Shown one piece after another: positions 1-12,100 of a stretch of DNA of 64,000 nt. Under the pieces are notes generated by a model. That model made no database searches. It was not told where the DNA came from and saw only the letters and a list, made by a program, of their open reading frames with translations. This DNA comes from Epiperipatus broadwayi (Eukaryota; Onychophora; Udeonychophora; Euonychophora; Peripatidae), in the NCBI GenBank assembly GCA_028023455.1, contig JAQFVV010012405.1:6097334-6161333 (forward strand). The letters are read 5' to 3'. A program made the translations under genes and the position numbers. Positions within the stretch are counted from its first letter, which is position 1, and the number at the start of each line of letters is the position of its first letter.

Positions 1-916
1 TACACTAATTTCATTCATTGATCATTTCACCCACTTATATTCAAACTGTAGACACATTGATATTTTGACACAAAGATGGCTCATATGAAACCGGGTACCA
101 TATAATTTTGTTATCTTAGTTCCTAATTTAATAAATATTCAGTACCATAAAAAATGGTTTATATAATAGATGGAAATCAATAATTTAATAGGAATCTTGT
201 TTTCCATTTCTTTCTACCAATTGATCAAGTCCACCAGCCATTAGTTTGTAAATGAAATCATTAATATACATGTTACTAGAATGATTCCAAAGTTATATAG
301 TTGGACCAACATTTTAGCTCAGGTTTTTAACATTTTCTATCTTGAAATTTTAAAATCGTACCGTAGATTTTAAAAAAAATATCTCGGAGACATATTAAAG
401 ATAGGTTAATTAAAATTTAGTCTAACTCCCTTCACTCGATTTCAGAGCCATCTATTGTTTAGCTTGAGTAATCAATGAATGTTAAATGGTACAATATACT
501 TTATATGTAAGTGGAGATAATTGAGATTTAATCTAAAGTCCATTGATTAATTCAATGCTTGCACATTTAGCTGTAAGGATAAGCAGAGTGAGAATACATA
601 AAAAGTTTTTTTTTATATTGACCTTTACTGATATTTATTGACATTGTTTAATGATATCTTAATGCTTTTACATATGCAGTATTTAAGTCAAATGTTAATG
701 GTTTAATTTCCAGAGATGTAGAAAATAATTAATTATAGAGACTACTACTCAGAAGGTCATGTGATGTTTTGATTACCAAAGTGATGGGCTGAACAAAACA
801 GAAACCAAATTTTTCCATTGACAATCAATCTGTGGACTTTTAACCATAATCTGACACTTTATTATTGTTCCAGAGTCTGTGACTAACAACTAGTGAAATG
901 ATAAAAAAAGGACATA

Positions 917-968
917 TGGCATTATTGCTTGGGTGTTCATAAGAAGTTCGAGCATCAGAATCATGAAT
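917..968 (-). repeat. SINE 3'-end relic
   Basis: The reverse complement matches the tail of the better copy at 47.3 kb: a stretch reading GATGCTCGAACTTCTTATGAA followed by a form of AAGCAATAA. Only the tail survives; no tRNA-like promoter is left here. Confidence 0.5.
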
Positions 969-1335
969 ACCATAATCTTTTTTTTTTTTTTTAATGAAAT
1001 GGTATAACACATTTTAAAAAATTTTTAAAAAGCTAACAAATTTTTTAGAGTATATCCATTTTGATCAAGGTAAATTTAAATGTTTCTAAATTAGATTTCT
1101 GGGTCCAAGCATTAAACCTTGATTAGTAATGGTGCAATAAATTGCCAACCTCTCAACATCTTATATGAAAATATCCAAAACCAGTATTATATTCATAAAA
1201 TTGTCTATGGGTAAGGGGAATTGTTCTCATAACTTTGGTAAGCCATATTGGAATCCTAATAAAATAATGCTTTTTAATACCAATTTATAGATCTGATTTC
1301 AAGAAATGAATAATCATGACTCATAGGATAAAGTA

Positions 1336-1399
1336 GATCCCAATTCTAGCTCAGTCTTTTCTATGCTTGAATTTCATATGAAATTCTGAGCAATAAACC
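1336..1399 (+). repeat. SINE 3'-end relic
   Basis: Similar over about 60 bases to the copy at 51.6 kb: a GATC..CAATTCT box-B remnant, then ATGAAATTCTGAGCAATAAA close to the family tail ATGAACTCCTGAGCAATAAA. Confidence 0.5.
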
Positions 1400-1682
1400 A
1401 ACTATTCAATTATTTTTAAAATAATAATTGCTGTATCTGTACATATATTTTATTAAAGAATAAATAAATGTGTAAAATGTTGATATTACTAGAATACTCC
1501 AGAAAATAAGTAATTGATATGCGGGAGGGGGGGGTAATCAGTAACTGCAAGAAGCAACAGGAAAATTTGCATATTAATGAAAGTCTTCGTTTATGCAAAT
1601 TAACAAAGCTGATAAAGAAAAAACTAGGTAAAAAACAAATAGTGCACTGAGTGCTAAGTTTTAAGTTTTGTTCTGTGGTCAG

Positions 1683-1749
1683 TTTTGATGTTCGGAAAGT
1701 TAATGAAGTAGAGCTCAGTCAAGAATCTAATTCGACCATCTCAGAATAA
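1683..1749 (+). CDS. candidate alternative terminal exon (unknown gene)
   Basis: Follows a pyrimidine-rich acceptor ending TGGTCAG. One leading base would complete a codon, then 21 codons stay open to TAA. The peptide contains FDVRKVNEVELSQ and ends STISE, with mixed codon use unlike the AT-rich surroundings. The entry phase (one base) is the same as at the candidate exon at 2028, which would fit mutually exclusive last exons. No family recognised and no transcript evidence; it may be chance. Confidence 0.2.
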
Positions 1750-2027
1750 TTTGTGTGAGCAATAATGTGCTTACAAAGTTGCAAAGTTAACGAGGCATTT
1801 ATATATATTAAATATAGAGATATGAACTGTTAAGTTATTATTCAGAGTAACATAAATTCTAAATTTCTTATCAAACTTTATTGGTGTTTCCTTTAATTAA
1901 CAATTAAAATTATCCAGCTGCCAATTGACTGGTTGACTCTGGATTCATTTATTAATTATAACCATCATTTTAAAATTAATATATTCTTCTCATTAAAAAA
2001 TTTAATCCCCTCTATATTTTTTTACAG

Positions 2028-2124
2028 TGATAAAATTATAGACATGAAAATTAAAGGTCCATGGATCAAAGTTCAGTCTGTCACTTCCGATGCTCAAATG
2101 TCATATGATCTCCCAAGCTACTAA
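2028..2124 (+). CDS. candidate terminal coding exon (unknown gene)
   Basis: A clean acceptor (tatttttttacag) precedes one base completing a codon and 31 codons ending at TAA. The peptide includes KGPWIKVQSVTSDAQ and ends YDLPSY. Its composition (Trp, Pro, Asp, varied codons) is protein-like against an AT-rich background. No good GT donor lies before the stop, so if real it is a last exon. It cannot be spliced by canonical sites to the candidate exon at 2629, so the two would be alternatives. Family not recognised. Confidence 0.35.
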
Positions 2125-2628
2125 TCATTCAATAACATTATATATATATATATCTAAGAGTTGAAAATTGAAAAATATAATTTTTAAAAATATAATTGTA
2201 TGAAAGTATAAAATAATCTTAAAATATATATTGTTTAAATGTGTGCGTACATGATAAAAGTTAGTGGAAAGCGTATGCTATCGTTTTCTACAATTGTTTT
2301 ATATACTGTATATATAGTTTTATTTACTTTTTGTAGAATTACTATTTTATGACTTTTTGGAATCATAAAATTTACTTTCCAGAAAATCGCCGTATCTACA
2401 TGCGCTTTTGTAACCGAATATGTACATGAAGCAAGTAGGATTTTTTTAACCTGATTTTTTAGCGTTAATAGAATTATCCCCCCCCCCCTTCTTATTCTCA
2501 CCGGTTACTTCATATATCTCGATAAGTTGCTTCACTCAAAGGCTACTTTTTATTAATGTAGCTTTGAGTGGAAAAAAAAAAGAAATATGAATTAATGTTA
2601 TTGATTTTTATTATATATATTTTTCCAG

Positions 2629-2721
2629 TGGGAAGTAGCAATCGGCGAAAGTAAAATTACAGGAGTTCGTCAAAATTATCCAAAAGCACGGTCGAGAAGT
2701 CGCTCCAGAATCGTCCTATAA
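2629..2721 (+). CDS. candidate last coding exon (unknown gene)
   Basis: Starts after a strong acceptor (tatttttccag) in phase 0 and runs 30 codons to TAA. The peptide begins WEVAIGESKITGVRQ and ends in an Arg-Ser tail, RSRSRSRIVL. The local GC content and CG-containing codons (GGC, CGG, TCG, CGC) stand out sharply from the flanks. A 3' UTR of about 200 bases with an AATAAA follows. The upstream exons lie outside the window or are not recognisable. No family assigned. Confidence 0.45.
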   Translation, partial: WEVAIGESKITGVRQNYPKARSRSRSRIVL

Positions 2722-2945
2722 TAATATATAGATTGCATTAGTCGTTAATGCAAACTGGTTGAGAGCTTAATCGAAACGTTCTTTGTTCATCTGTAACTTT
2801 AGAAGGCTAATTAGATAGTGTATATATAAAATTTAAAGACTATAATTATAGAAAATTAATATTTTATACAAGTGAATAATAATATGATTGCATTGAGTAC
2901 TTTTATACGATGAGAGAAATAAAATCTATAACTGTTATATGACTG
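2722..2945 (+). other. candidate 3' UTR with polyadenylation signal
   Basis: Follows the stop codon at 2719-2721. It contains an AATAAA at 2918-2923, about 20 bases before a plausible cleavage site. It supports the preceding open segment as a true last exon, though AATAAA is common by chance in such AT-rich DNA. Confidence 0.35.
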
Positions 2946-3224
2946 GACATAGTTCAACCTTTTTTTTTTTTTGAAAAAACTCGTAATTGGACTACTTTGA
3001 TCTATAAATATCGACTATGTACTCTTTTCAACGAAACTTGAAATCAATTGAAAATTTCAAATAAAGAAAAATTTAAAACCAGATAAGTTATTTTTGCATT
3101 TCTTTAAATTTTAATTTCACCGCATCAGCGTCAAGATCGATGTATTCTCTTTCATTTGGATAAATCTGTACATTTCTGTGTGTGCATACATATTTAAATA
3201 CAAGTATATTATATATACTTATAG

Positions 3225-3420
3225 GCTAGATGTAATTAAAGGGGATTTGAACCCAGACTTTCAAGCTCCCTTTAGTCATCCACTTCGACTTATATAACCG
3301 ATACACATGACCACATATATGTGAAAAAGATAAATGATCTCCAACATCCGTATTTCTTGCTGAACTAGCACTCATCAGTTGGTCTAAATCATCATCTCCC
3401 ACACTTATATGTTTTTAAAT
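3225..3420 (-). repeat. hammerhead family 2 repeat, copy at 3.3 kb
   Basis: On the minus strand it carries the hammerhead motif and, downstream, a conserved tail ending in a box-B-like GGGTTCAAATCCCC. Clearly related to copies at 33.8 kb, 36.2 kb and the tail-only copies at 22.4 and 47.7 kb. It is diverged, with no clear target-site duplication. Confidence 0.7.
3340..3383 (-). ncRNA. hammerhead ribozyme, family 2 (cleavage base mutated)
   Basis: Minus strand, in order: stem I ACCAA, core CUGAUGA, stem II UGCU/AGCA with loop AGUUC, GAAA, imperfect stem III (AUAC/GGAU), then UUGGA closing stem I. The core is intact, but the nucleotide at the cleavage position is G, where the rule is U followed by any base except G. 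Self-cleavage is therefore not expected. Confidence 0.65.
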
Positions 3421-4186
3421 AATCTGTTTATTCGTGAGTTTGAGTTAATACATAAGTGTGTTCAATTTCAAGTGCTTTTGATAGTTGTCAATTTTTTTGT
3501 GAAAACAGACATAAAAACCACACCGAGAAATCCAAAAATTATTGCTTTAGATTAAGGACATTTTTTTTAGTTATGATGAGTCCAGTGATCTTAACTTTAT
3601 ACGCTGTACTATGGATACAAATGTAACAGATATATAAATTAAGATTTTCAGACGTGCATTTGTAATCTTATAACCTAAATTTTAATTTTAAAATTGTTTT
3701 CTACATATATAATAATTATGTGTTAAAGCAAAAGTTTCTCAAGCCAAATATGTGTGTACAGTTTAAAGTCCTAAACTGTATGGTGTGTGGATTGGCCACA
3801 CGCTAACTGAGAAAGAAAGGAAGTGATCATCATATTAAAAATATGGTAGGTGAAGCACTTCTTCAAACACCACCCCACTCACTTGAGCGCTCTGAGAATG
3901 TTGATTTTCCTATGGGATGTTTCAACTCAATCGTCAGAAGATATGTATTGAACAGGTAAATTATATTTACATTTTAATTCATATGTTTATTCTTTTGCTG
4001 CATAGTTACAATAACATTTGGCTAAATTTCACATTCCTTTTTAAGATTATTTGGATCGCACAGTAACTGTTACTAAAAAATAAAAATATATCATGTGTCA
4101 TGTTATCAGGAGTTCATTTTCTATTTTCAGATGAGATCTGAGAAAAATGGCTGGTCCCTGTATGATTCGGTACAGTGAGAGAAGCG

Positions 4187-4275
4187 CGACTCTGCAGTTA
4201 AAGATCCTGGATTGGGCCCAGTTATATTACTTCTGATGGTCTAACTTTTTATGAATTCCTGAGAAATAAATTATT
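4187..4275 (+). repeat. SINE relic (AATAAA-tail family)
   Basis: AGATCCTGGATTGGGCCCAG resembles a decayed tRNA-like box-B region, and TTATGAATTCCTGAGAAATA matches the family tail seen at 47.3 and 51.6 kb. Confidence 0.5.
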
Positions 4276-4509
4276 TGATTTTATTGAGTCACCCACACAG
4301 TTCAGATTATGGCAGATTGGACACTGTATTAAGGTCTATGTTAAAATGTAGTATATCTCATATTAACTACTCAGCTGGAAAAAAATGGGTTGAAAAAAAG
4401 TCCAAATTTCTAAGCAAATCAGTTACCAGGCTAAAAACAAAGCAGCTAATAAGTAAAAATGCAAAATCTTTTACGTGAAATTCTGTTTATAATATATATA
4501 TATATATTG

Positions 4510-4900
4510 TAACAGGATGGGGTGATCAAAATGGTGGAAAACTAGTTTGAACTGGGGTGATGGAACATCATCGTACTCTCAGTCAACAATATTTCAAATA
4601 AAATGATTTAATACAAATAGTTTACAAAGTGTATACATGTATAAATCAATTAAGAATAAAACGAGACCAGAGAATCTCTGCATTTGTAATGGGATGGGGT
4701 GGGTGATAGATGGGAGGAAATGGAAGTAATCGACTGAACCTGGGGTGATGGAAAAATCATCATCACTCCCAGTCCATTTAAAATCAAAAATCAATAGTTT
4801 ACAAAAGTTATCTATAATTTTAAAAAGTGTATACAAGTAAATATTTAAAGATATAAGAGTATGAGATTAAAGAATCTCTTGATCATTGAGAGACCAGCCA
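4510..4900. repeat. imperfect tandem duplication, about 190 bp units
   Basis: Two diverged head-to-tail units share the landmarks GGGGTGATGGAA, CATCATC, CTCxCAGTC, AATAGTTTACAAA, AGTGTATACA and GAGAATCTCT or GAATCTCTTG. Origin not identified; an LTR fragment is one possibility. Confidence 0.5.
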
Positions 4901-7900
4901 GCTAACTCAGAAGAGCAACTACAAGCATAATTAACCACCAGCATTATCATTTAAAAAAATAAGTACAAGTAAATACTTGAGAGAAATAACCATCCATCAT
5001 CATCATTGATGGGAATAAACAAATTAGTACAATAAATCAGAATAAAATCAACAGACCATCTTGTGGCTGGATTGAAAATGGGTCTTCTTTAGACCAGGCT
5101 AACTATTGAGCCTTTGCCAGCTTGGGCAATTATTTAAACATAACTTGGATGCACCATTTAAGTGCCCATCCATTAAAATACACAATAATCAGAAATTGAA
5201 ACAATAATGCTGGGACATTAAAACATGCTGATCATCATCAATGCTCAGGCCACTTGTACTGGCCAATTATAAACTTAAATTTTTAATAAGACTAAAGTAA
5301 AATAAAAAATAATAATGGATGGGCTTTAAAGAGTATCCTCTTTTGCGCTAACCAGGATGATGACTGATCATCTCTGGATGCCCCAAAGCACTAGGTACAC
5401 ATCACCATTTATCCATGTCTGAATCTAGCTCAGAGAACACGATCTATTACTGTATGTGACCAAGAGATGATGAAAACAATTTTTAACAATTAAATACAAG
5501 TTTATTAATAACAAAAAAAATGAAGGTATTTAAAGATAATTTTAAAAATGGTATTTAAGGTCTTATAGGATAAGGCTCTGATTTTGAAAAGTATACAATA
5601 ATAATCACAACTAAAATTATTACATGGTTTTACAATATTTCTCAATTAGTTTCTATAAATGCATATATATATACACACAGATGGGCATTTTATAACATAT
5701 GATGAAGACATTTCAATTAAACAAAATAATTATTACATTTGTAATTTACATAATTACTATTCAAAATTTAAATTGTTACATTAATTTATAAAAAGTATAA
5801 TAAAATATATTCGAATTATTACTATGGTTTACATATATATGCGCACAGATGCACGATTTATAATATATAATGAAAATTCAATAACGTAAATGATTAAAAT
5901 TTGCATATATGTCCTATTTGACAAGCATTGACATATATGTGCACACAGATTATTTATAAATTTAATTTTGTCAAACAATAAATAACAATAATTTCTACAA
6001 TTACAAATTCCATTTGCAATATACATAAAATTTACATATTTGTTATAATGATAAAAGTTATTTTCACAATTATTTTTTTTGATGAATATAGCATTTTTTT
6101 TTTCTTAAAATAAATCCAATTAAATTTTTGACAGATGATTGTTGATTGATTTAAAATGTCTTTTTTTTTTAATAAACGAAATATACGATCGTTTTATAGA
6201 ATTAAGAAAATATAAATTTCTAAATGTCTTTCTGCTTGATTCATTAATGCTAATGAAATAGGCAAGGTGAGAGAGGAAAAGTGAATATGTGAGTTGTAGC
6301 TCTTCATGCCATGAAAAGTGGACAACCAAGCATGGACTAAGTACACAATGCCCCATGATGTCATGAGAAAATACCTCATTTTTAAGCACTGATAAGTATC
6401 TAGACAGATCATCCATAAGAAATAGTATCCAGAAAAAAATATCAGGCACTGAGTCCGCCCTGTTCATCTCTTGTGAGTCTTAAGGGCTTTAGAAGAGGTC
6501 TATTTATGAGACCAAGGCCTATTCATGAGGCCTACATATACACTGCTGGACTACCCTGGGAACTCAATATCTAGATCTAGACAGTGCCGAGCATATACTT
6601 TGGAGTACCATAAACACATTGCATCGACACAGCCCTGCTCAACTTTACACCCACCATAAACATAAAAAGTACAAATTCACATATCACTTTCAAAATGTAA
6701 TTTTACTAAAGAAATTATTTAAAATTTCATTATTATATATAACTCTACTCACCACAGCTGTATATATGTTTATCTGGTCTTCTCTGCCTTTAGATAGTCA
6801 GCATATATATATAATTATTTATTAAACAAGCTGGTTCTTTTGGTCCATTAGAAAAATATAATTCATGTCTGTTGTCATCATCAAGTAAAAGTATATAATT
6901 CAGGTATGGTTGGCTTTTTTCCTTCTGTAGTCAGGTTCACTTATACTTGGATTTTGTAAGCTTCAGGTCAGCAAGCTGTTTTCTAGAACACTTTTAAGGC
7001 TATGAATTACAAAGAATCTTGACCCATTTCCTTCATGTAAATTCAAACTCCTGCTAAGGAAAACAGTCTCCTATCTTGCCTTCTTACATCCTCATGGCAG
7101 TTCTCTTGATAATTATTCTAGCCATCTTTGCAGCTAGTTTTACTATGGCCATTTTCTGTTACAGTTACCAACTCTTCACAAAATACTTGAGCCAACTTCA
7201 CAGCTAGCTCTTCTGCTAACTCTTATAAAACTGCAAGCCAAACTGTTCTCTTTAAAATCACTCTTCAGACTGTTCTCTTCAAAAATCATTATCCAGACTG
7301 GAGCTAATTTGTTATCAGCCTTTTTATAGAATCATCTAAAGGTGGTAACAGCAGCTTAATTAAAAACAGAGTTTTTATTTTTATCTCACTAATCCCTTTG
7401 AAAACATATACATGTTTTTACTTAGGGGATTTCTAATAGATAAAAATTTTGTTTAATTAATTAAAATTTCCAAACTACAATAGGATGTTTTTAAATTTCA
7501 AAATCAGAGTAATAATTAATAATAATGCAATATTTATATTTATTCAGACCTTTTTACTTTAAACCCAGAGTTATTTAACCCTTTAATTATTATTATTTTA
7601 TTTTAGGAAATATAAAAAAAATCTACAAAAATTTATTCTATGTTTATTTCTACTTTTCTTTTATTTTAAATATATATATGCACATACACTATATTAGTAT
7701 GTGTGCTGTAATCCAACTGGTTACAATATATATATATATATGTACATTGTACCTTTGCTTACTTGCTACCATTGGCTCAACTCTCCAAAGTACTACTTGT
7801 AATTTACGATCGACTTATTATAATAATACTTATTTAAACAATACTTTGACTAGCTCAGAATATATTTCTAACATATTATATCTAATAAAATAAAAAGTTA

Positions 7901-8649
7901 AAATACTGTATCTTATTTAAATAATAAACTAAGAAAATCAAAATTACATAAACTAAATACTAAAGTTCAAATTGGATTCCCAGCTCATTTATTATGATAA
8001 CAACTTAAATTACATCTAGCTTTTTATTTACTACTAAAAAATATGGTTTGATTGAAATACTAACAAAAAATTATGAAAATCTTGTATGAGACAATCAGCA
8101 AGGTACACTGTTGGTTTAACATTGAGGATGTATCCTGAAAGATATACTTTCAATAGCATAATAATATTACCCATATTTAATTTATAAAATACTACTTTGT
8201 AATACTCTCATGGGTTATAACACACATAAAATAATCCAAATTAAACAATCTATAAAATGTATTATAAAACAATACATCAATTATTATTCCTTCATAAAAG
8301 ATAATATTTAAGTTTAACATAACTAAAAATTCTTATTCATTATCACTTAATCTAACTTTTATAATTATTCAACATCTCAGGTTCATCTGTTAATAATAAT
8401 AATAAAATAATACCATGTAGTTAAATATAAAAAGGGATTTTACATATATTCAACTACTCTACCAAAACAACAACGAATAACTAGAATATTTTCTTGATTC
8501 TTAAAATCATACATCTATTTGACTACTACTCTTCAATAAACGTAAATAAAATTATAACATTTTTAGAAAACATCATATATAATATTTTAAATAAATGTTA
8601 AAATCATCTTATTATATTTTGCTTTAGAAATCTTTTATTTTTATATGGT
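4901..8649. other. AT-rich DNA, no gene recognised
   Basis: Short low-complexity ORFs only. The stretch at about 6440-7350 is less AT-rich, with cysteine- and serine-like codon runs in no long frame. It may be old repeat or LTR DNA but matches nothing I recognise. Confidence 0.4.
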
Positions 8650-9122
8650 GTTTATAGAAAATACATATTCTTAATACAATTGCAATATTAAATATTATAA
8701 TAATAAATCGTGCTTTCACACTTCCAATGTAAAGCTATATATTTTAATTTAGTTTTCAATTTGTTGTTATAGCTTTAAGTTGGAAGTGTGAAAGCACGAT
8801 TTATTATTATATTGGACAAACGTAAAGTATAAATATACAGGTTATTACTTAATATTAAATATTTTAAAAATTAGCATTATAATCTTCATAATTAGCAAGA
8901 ATAAGATCTTCTGTAATAATAATAATTATAATAATATATTTTTGTTAATCATGTGCAGTAATATAATGTTTATAGAAAATACATATTCTTAATACATTGC
9001 AATATGAAATATTTTAAAAATTAGCATTATAATCATCATAATTAGCAAGAATAAGATCTTCTGTAATAATAATAATAATTATAATAATATATTTTTGTTA
9101 ATCATGTGCAGTAATATAATGA
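8650..9122. repeat. tandem duplication, about 151-155 bp unit
   Basis: Unit 1 starts at 8650 and unit 2 at 8968. Both begin TTTATAGAAAATACATATTC and end in GTGCAGTAATATAATG, with the shared landmark AGCAAGAATAAGATCTTCTG between. Unit 1 is longer only because of the insertion at 8697-8853, so unit 2 serves as an empty-site control. Confidence 0.85.
8697..8853. mobile_element. 157-bp hairpin element with 10-bp target-site duplication
   Basis: Flanked by ATTAAATATT at 8687-8696 and 8854-8863; the neighbouring duplicate unit has a single ATGAAATATT at the matching place. Arms of about 40 bases (core AATCGTGCTTTCACACTTCC) pair almost perfectly around a roughly 30-base AT-rich loop. A 3' tail of about 40 bases lies outside the hairpin, so it is not a simple symmetric inverted-repeat element. 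A fold-back transposon or a retroposed hairpin RNA are both possible. Confidence 0.75.
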
Positions 9123-12100
9123 TAGAAATAATTTTTATAAATCATGTGTGTGGATAGGAGGATTCAAAAACACTCGGACACATCAAACAAAGAAACACTT
9201 GAGACAATATGAATTCCAAAAACATTAACAATTTTATTATTTAACAATATGCTAAATTTACAACAATATAAATTTATAAAATTTAAAATATTTACAAAAA
9301 AATAGCAAATGAAAATTCATTAGTTTAAAATATTTACATAAGAAAACATGAGGAAAATAAACAAACATTAAATAGCCTTCATTCTGACTATTTGATGTAG
9401 AAAATAGAATATACGATACATTATAGTAGTAATACCATTATTTTTTACAAATACGACGATATTCCATTATCATTATCATAATAAAACAATAACAATAAAT
9501 AAATACAATTTATTTAACTAATAATATGCTTCAAATTTTCGAAAGGAAATTATAATTATAGTAATGCTTATTAAATATAAAATTAAAATTAGCATTTATT
9601 CAAAATTTAACATATAATATTATCTTGAAAAAACAATGCATATTGTTTATATATCACTAAAGTATTTATCTTCACCTTTCAGGTATATTTTAAAATTTCA
9701 ATGTAAATTTAAATACAGAAAAATATGGTTACAGACATAACTTTATTCATCACTTTGCAAAAGTATTTACTTTTACAATTTTTAAAATAATCCTATAACT
9801 CTACTCTTACTCTTCTATAAGTTCATTCTTCTTATAGAATATTCAAATTATATTAAGGAATTATATATTGATTATACATGCTATATTTATTCATTTTATA
9901 ATCTATTGCCATGATAGCATTCAGATGTTACATTTCCTCATTTTCTCACAGTCAAACAAAATATGCATTAAATATTTGAGTTTAATGATCTCTATTATTC
10001 ATATATCTCTAGAAATACCAAACCATTTCTTTTCTCCACTTTCTATAAGCAATAAACAATTAAATATCATTTATGATAAAAAACTTTCTCTCTTCTTGCA
10101 TTCACAAATATTGACAACTTTCAACCGTCTAGTTATTATTCTAACCAACTTTTAAACTACCATTTATGTTATAATATCCAGTGATGATTAATAGTGATTA
10201 CTGTGAGGGATATGAATATAATAACTCAAACAAATATGAAATATTATGGTTGCAGTGCTTAAGGTCACATATTTATCATGTATCATAAATTCTGGTCATG
10301 GCTTCTACCTGAGCTCTTATTGAACTATGGAAAAAACACAACTGTCTAAATATGCAAAACTTTGTTACCTATATTAAATTCCTTAATTCATAACAATATA
10401 ATTCACATATAATATTCTTCCTCAATTTATATGGCACCTAGGATTTCATTTTACAACCAATCTTCCAGACCACTGTCCTCCATCTTCCACATTCTGAATA
10501 CTTCTCTTGACATTGCAAAGAAATTCTAATTATATTACATAAAATTATCTTCAAACCATATTTCCAAAATAAATATCTAATATTAAAGTCAAGAAGGTTC
10601 AAAACATTGTATAAGCATATGATTTCAATCAAATATCCATTGTTATCACATATTCACCCACATGCTATAATACTGGATAATTCAGAGATCAATGTTTACA
10701 TTTACTGTATCAAACAGATACTGTCTAGAATGATATCTGAGAAACTCATAATTATATTGAAAAAATATGCATACTTAAGCCTTCATAAAAATTACTTAAA
10801 TACCTTTAGATAACCCACAAGGTATTTTCTACCTTTATATTGCATTCATAAAACAATTAATATACTTTTAATCATAAAAATATGATTCTATCTGATTTTA
10901 ATACTCAAGCAATATGATAAATGAAATAAAATATACATTAAAATATTATTAAAATGCATAATGATATACCTTTAATCCAAACAATTATTGGAATGAAATA
11001 TGGTGATCCCCTTCTTTTCATGCTCGTCTGAACATAAAATAAGTTATAGGTATATTTTATTTTTCTCTTTTGGAAAATTAAAATTTCTGATACCCATTAT
11101 TTTTCTTTCTTTTTTTAAATAAATTATTTCAATCTTAAAACTAAGCATATTTTTAATTAACATGTTTACTGAATATTATTTCTAATATAAAAAATATTAA
11201 TACTAAAAAATAGAAAAGTAACAGAATTGAAAGTTGTGCAAAGTTCTTGTTTGCTTATATTCTTCCAGCACCATCAATAAAAAGACAAGAGAGCTCACTC
11301 CATTGCTATGGACTATAGAAAATTTTAAATAAAACTTCTCACTTCCCTGCCATGCTGAACAAAACTCCATAAAGCTCAAAATTAAATCTTTTAAAATCTC
11401 TATGAAATATTGTCCATCCACACTGGATAAACAGGCTATCTAAATCTGTTTCTTAACATTTCCAGGAGAACAGATATTTCAAAAGAAAATATTCATTAAT
11501 ATAATTTTTCATATTAGACAATAATTTTTCCCCGTATGTACATTTTCTTCCATGCTGGCCCAGACTTATGGCACAAATATGACAAAATTACTATTTTTAT
11601 CAGAAAGCACTTATAAAACATTTAAAGAATAAGGTCATTTATCAGTTAATGATTTTTTTCAGTAACAACTTTCATTCACATTTTTTTAAACATATATCCT
11701 TGTATTTAAATGGTAATAATTTATCACAGGGTGTTTCTTAAAAATATTCAAGATTTTTATCTTTTCTAACACACACATATTGATTAAACAATTTCATGCA
11801 ATGTTGTGCAATCTCTTCATTCAGGTAATGTTTCATAAAACAACATAAAATAATTTTAAAATAATATTAAAATTCATCTTTCTTTAAACAGGAAAATCTC
11901 TTAAAAAATATAAAGTTCAAAATACATTTTCTCTTCATCTTGATACACATAATTTTAAAATATATAATGTTCATTCAGGCTATTCTCTTTTAAATAAACT
12001 AGTAGTATAACATTTTTACATACGCATTCGCAGATAATATAAAATATATTCACATTTATCAAATTCCTTCATACGTATCTAATTCACTTGCATAATATGA

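Larger units (their letters stand above)
1..1682. other. AT-rich non-coding DNA with SINE scraps
   Basis: No convincing gene. It holds homopolymer runs and two short relics of the SINE family listed separately. If the exon-like islands at 1.7-2.7 kb are real, this could be intron of the same gene, but I see no upstream exon. Confidence 0.4.

Noticed and set aside
6120-6467. 115-codon minus-strand ORF
   Set aside because: No recognisable domain; overlapping frames give equally long reads, and the composition is that of AT-rich non-coding DNA.
9868-10155. 95-codon plus-strand ORF
   Set aside because: Low-complexity Ile/Asn/Ser/Leu composition, expected from AT-rich DNA; no domain or splice context.
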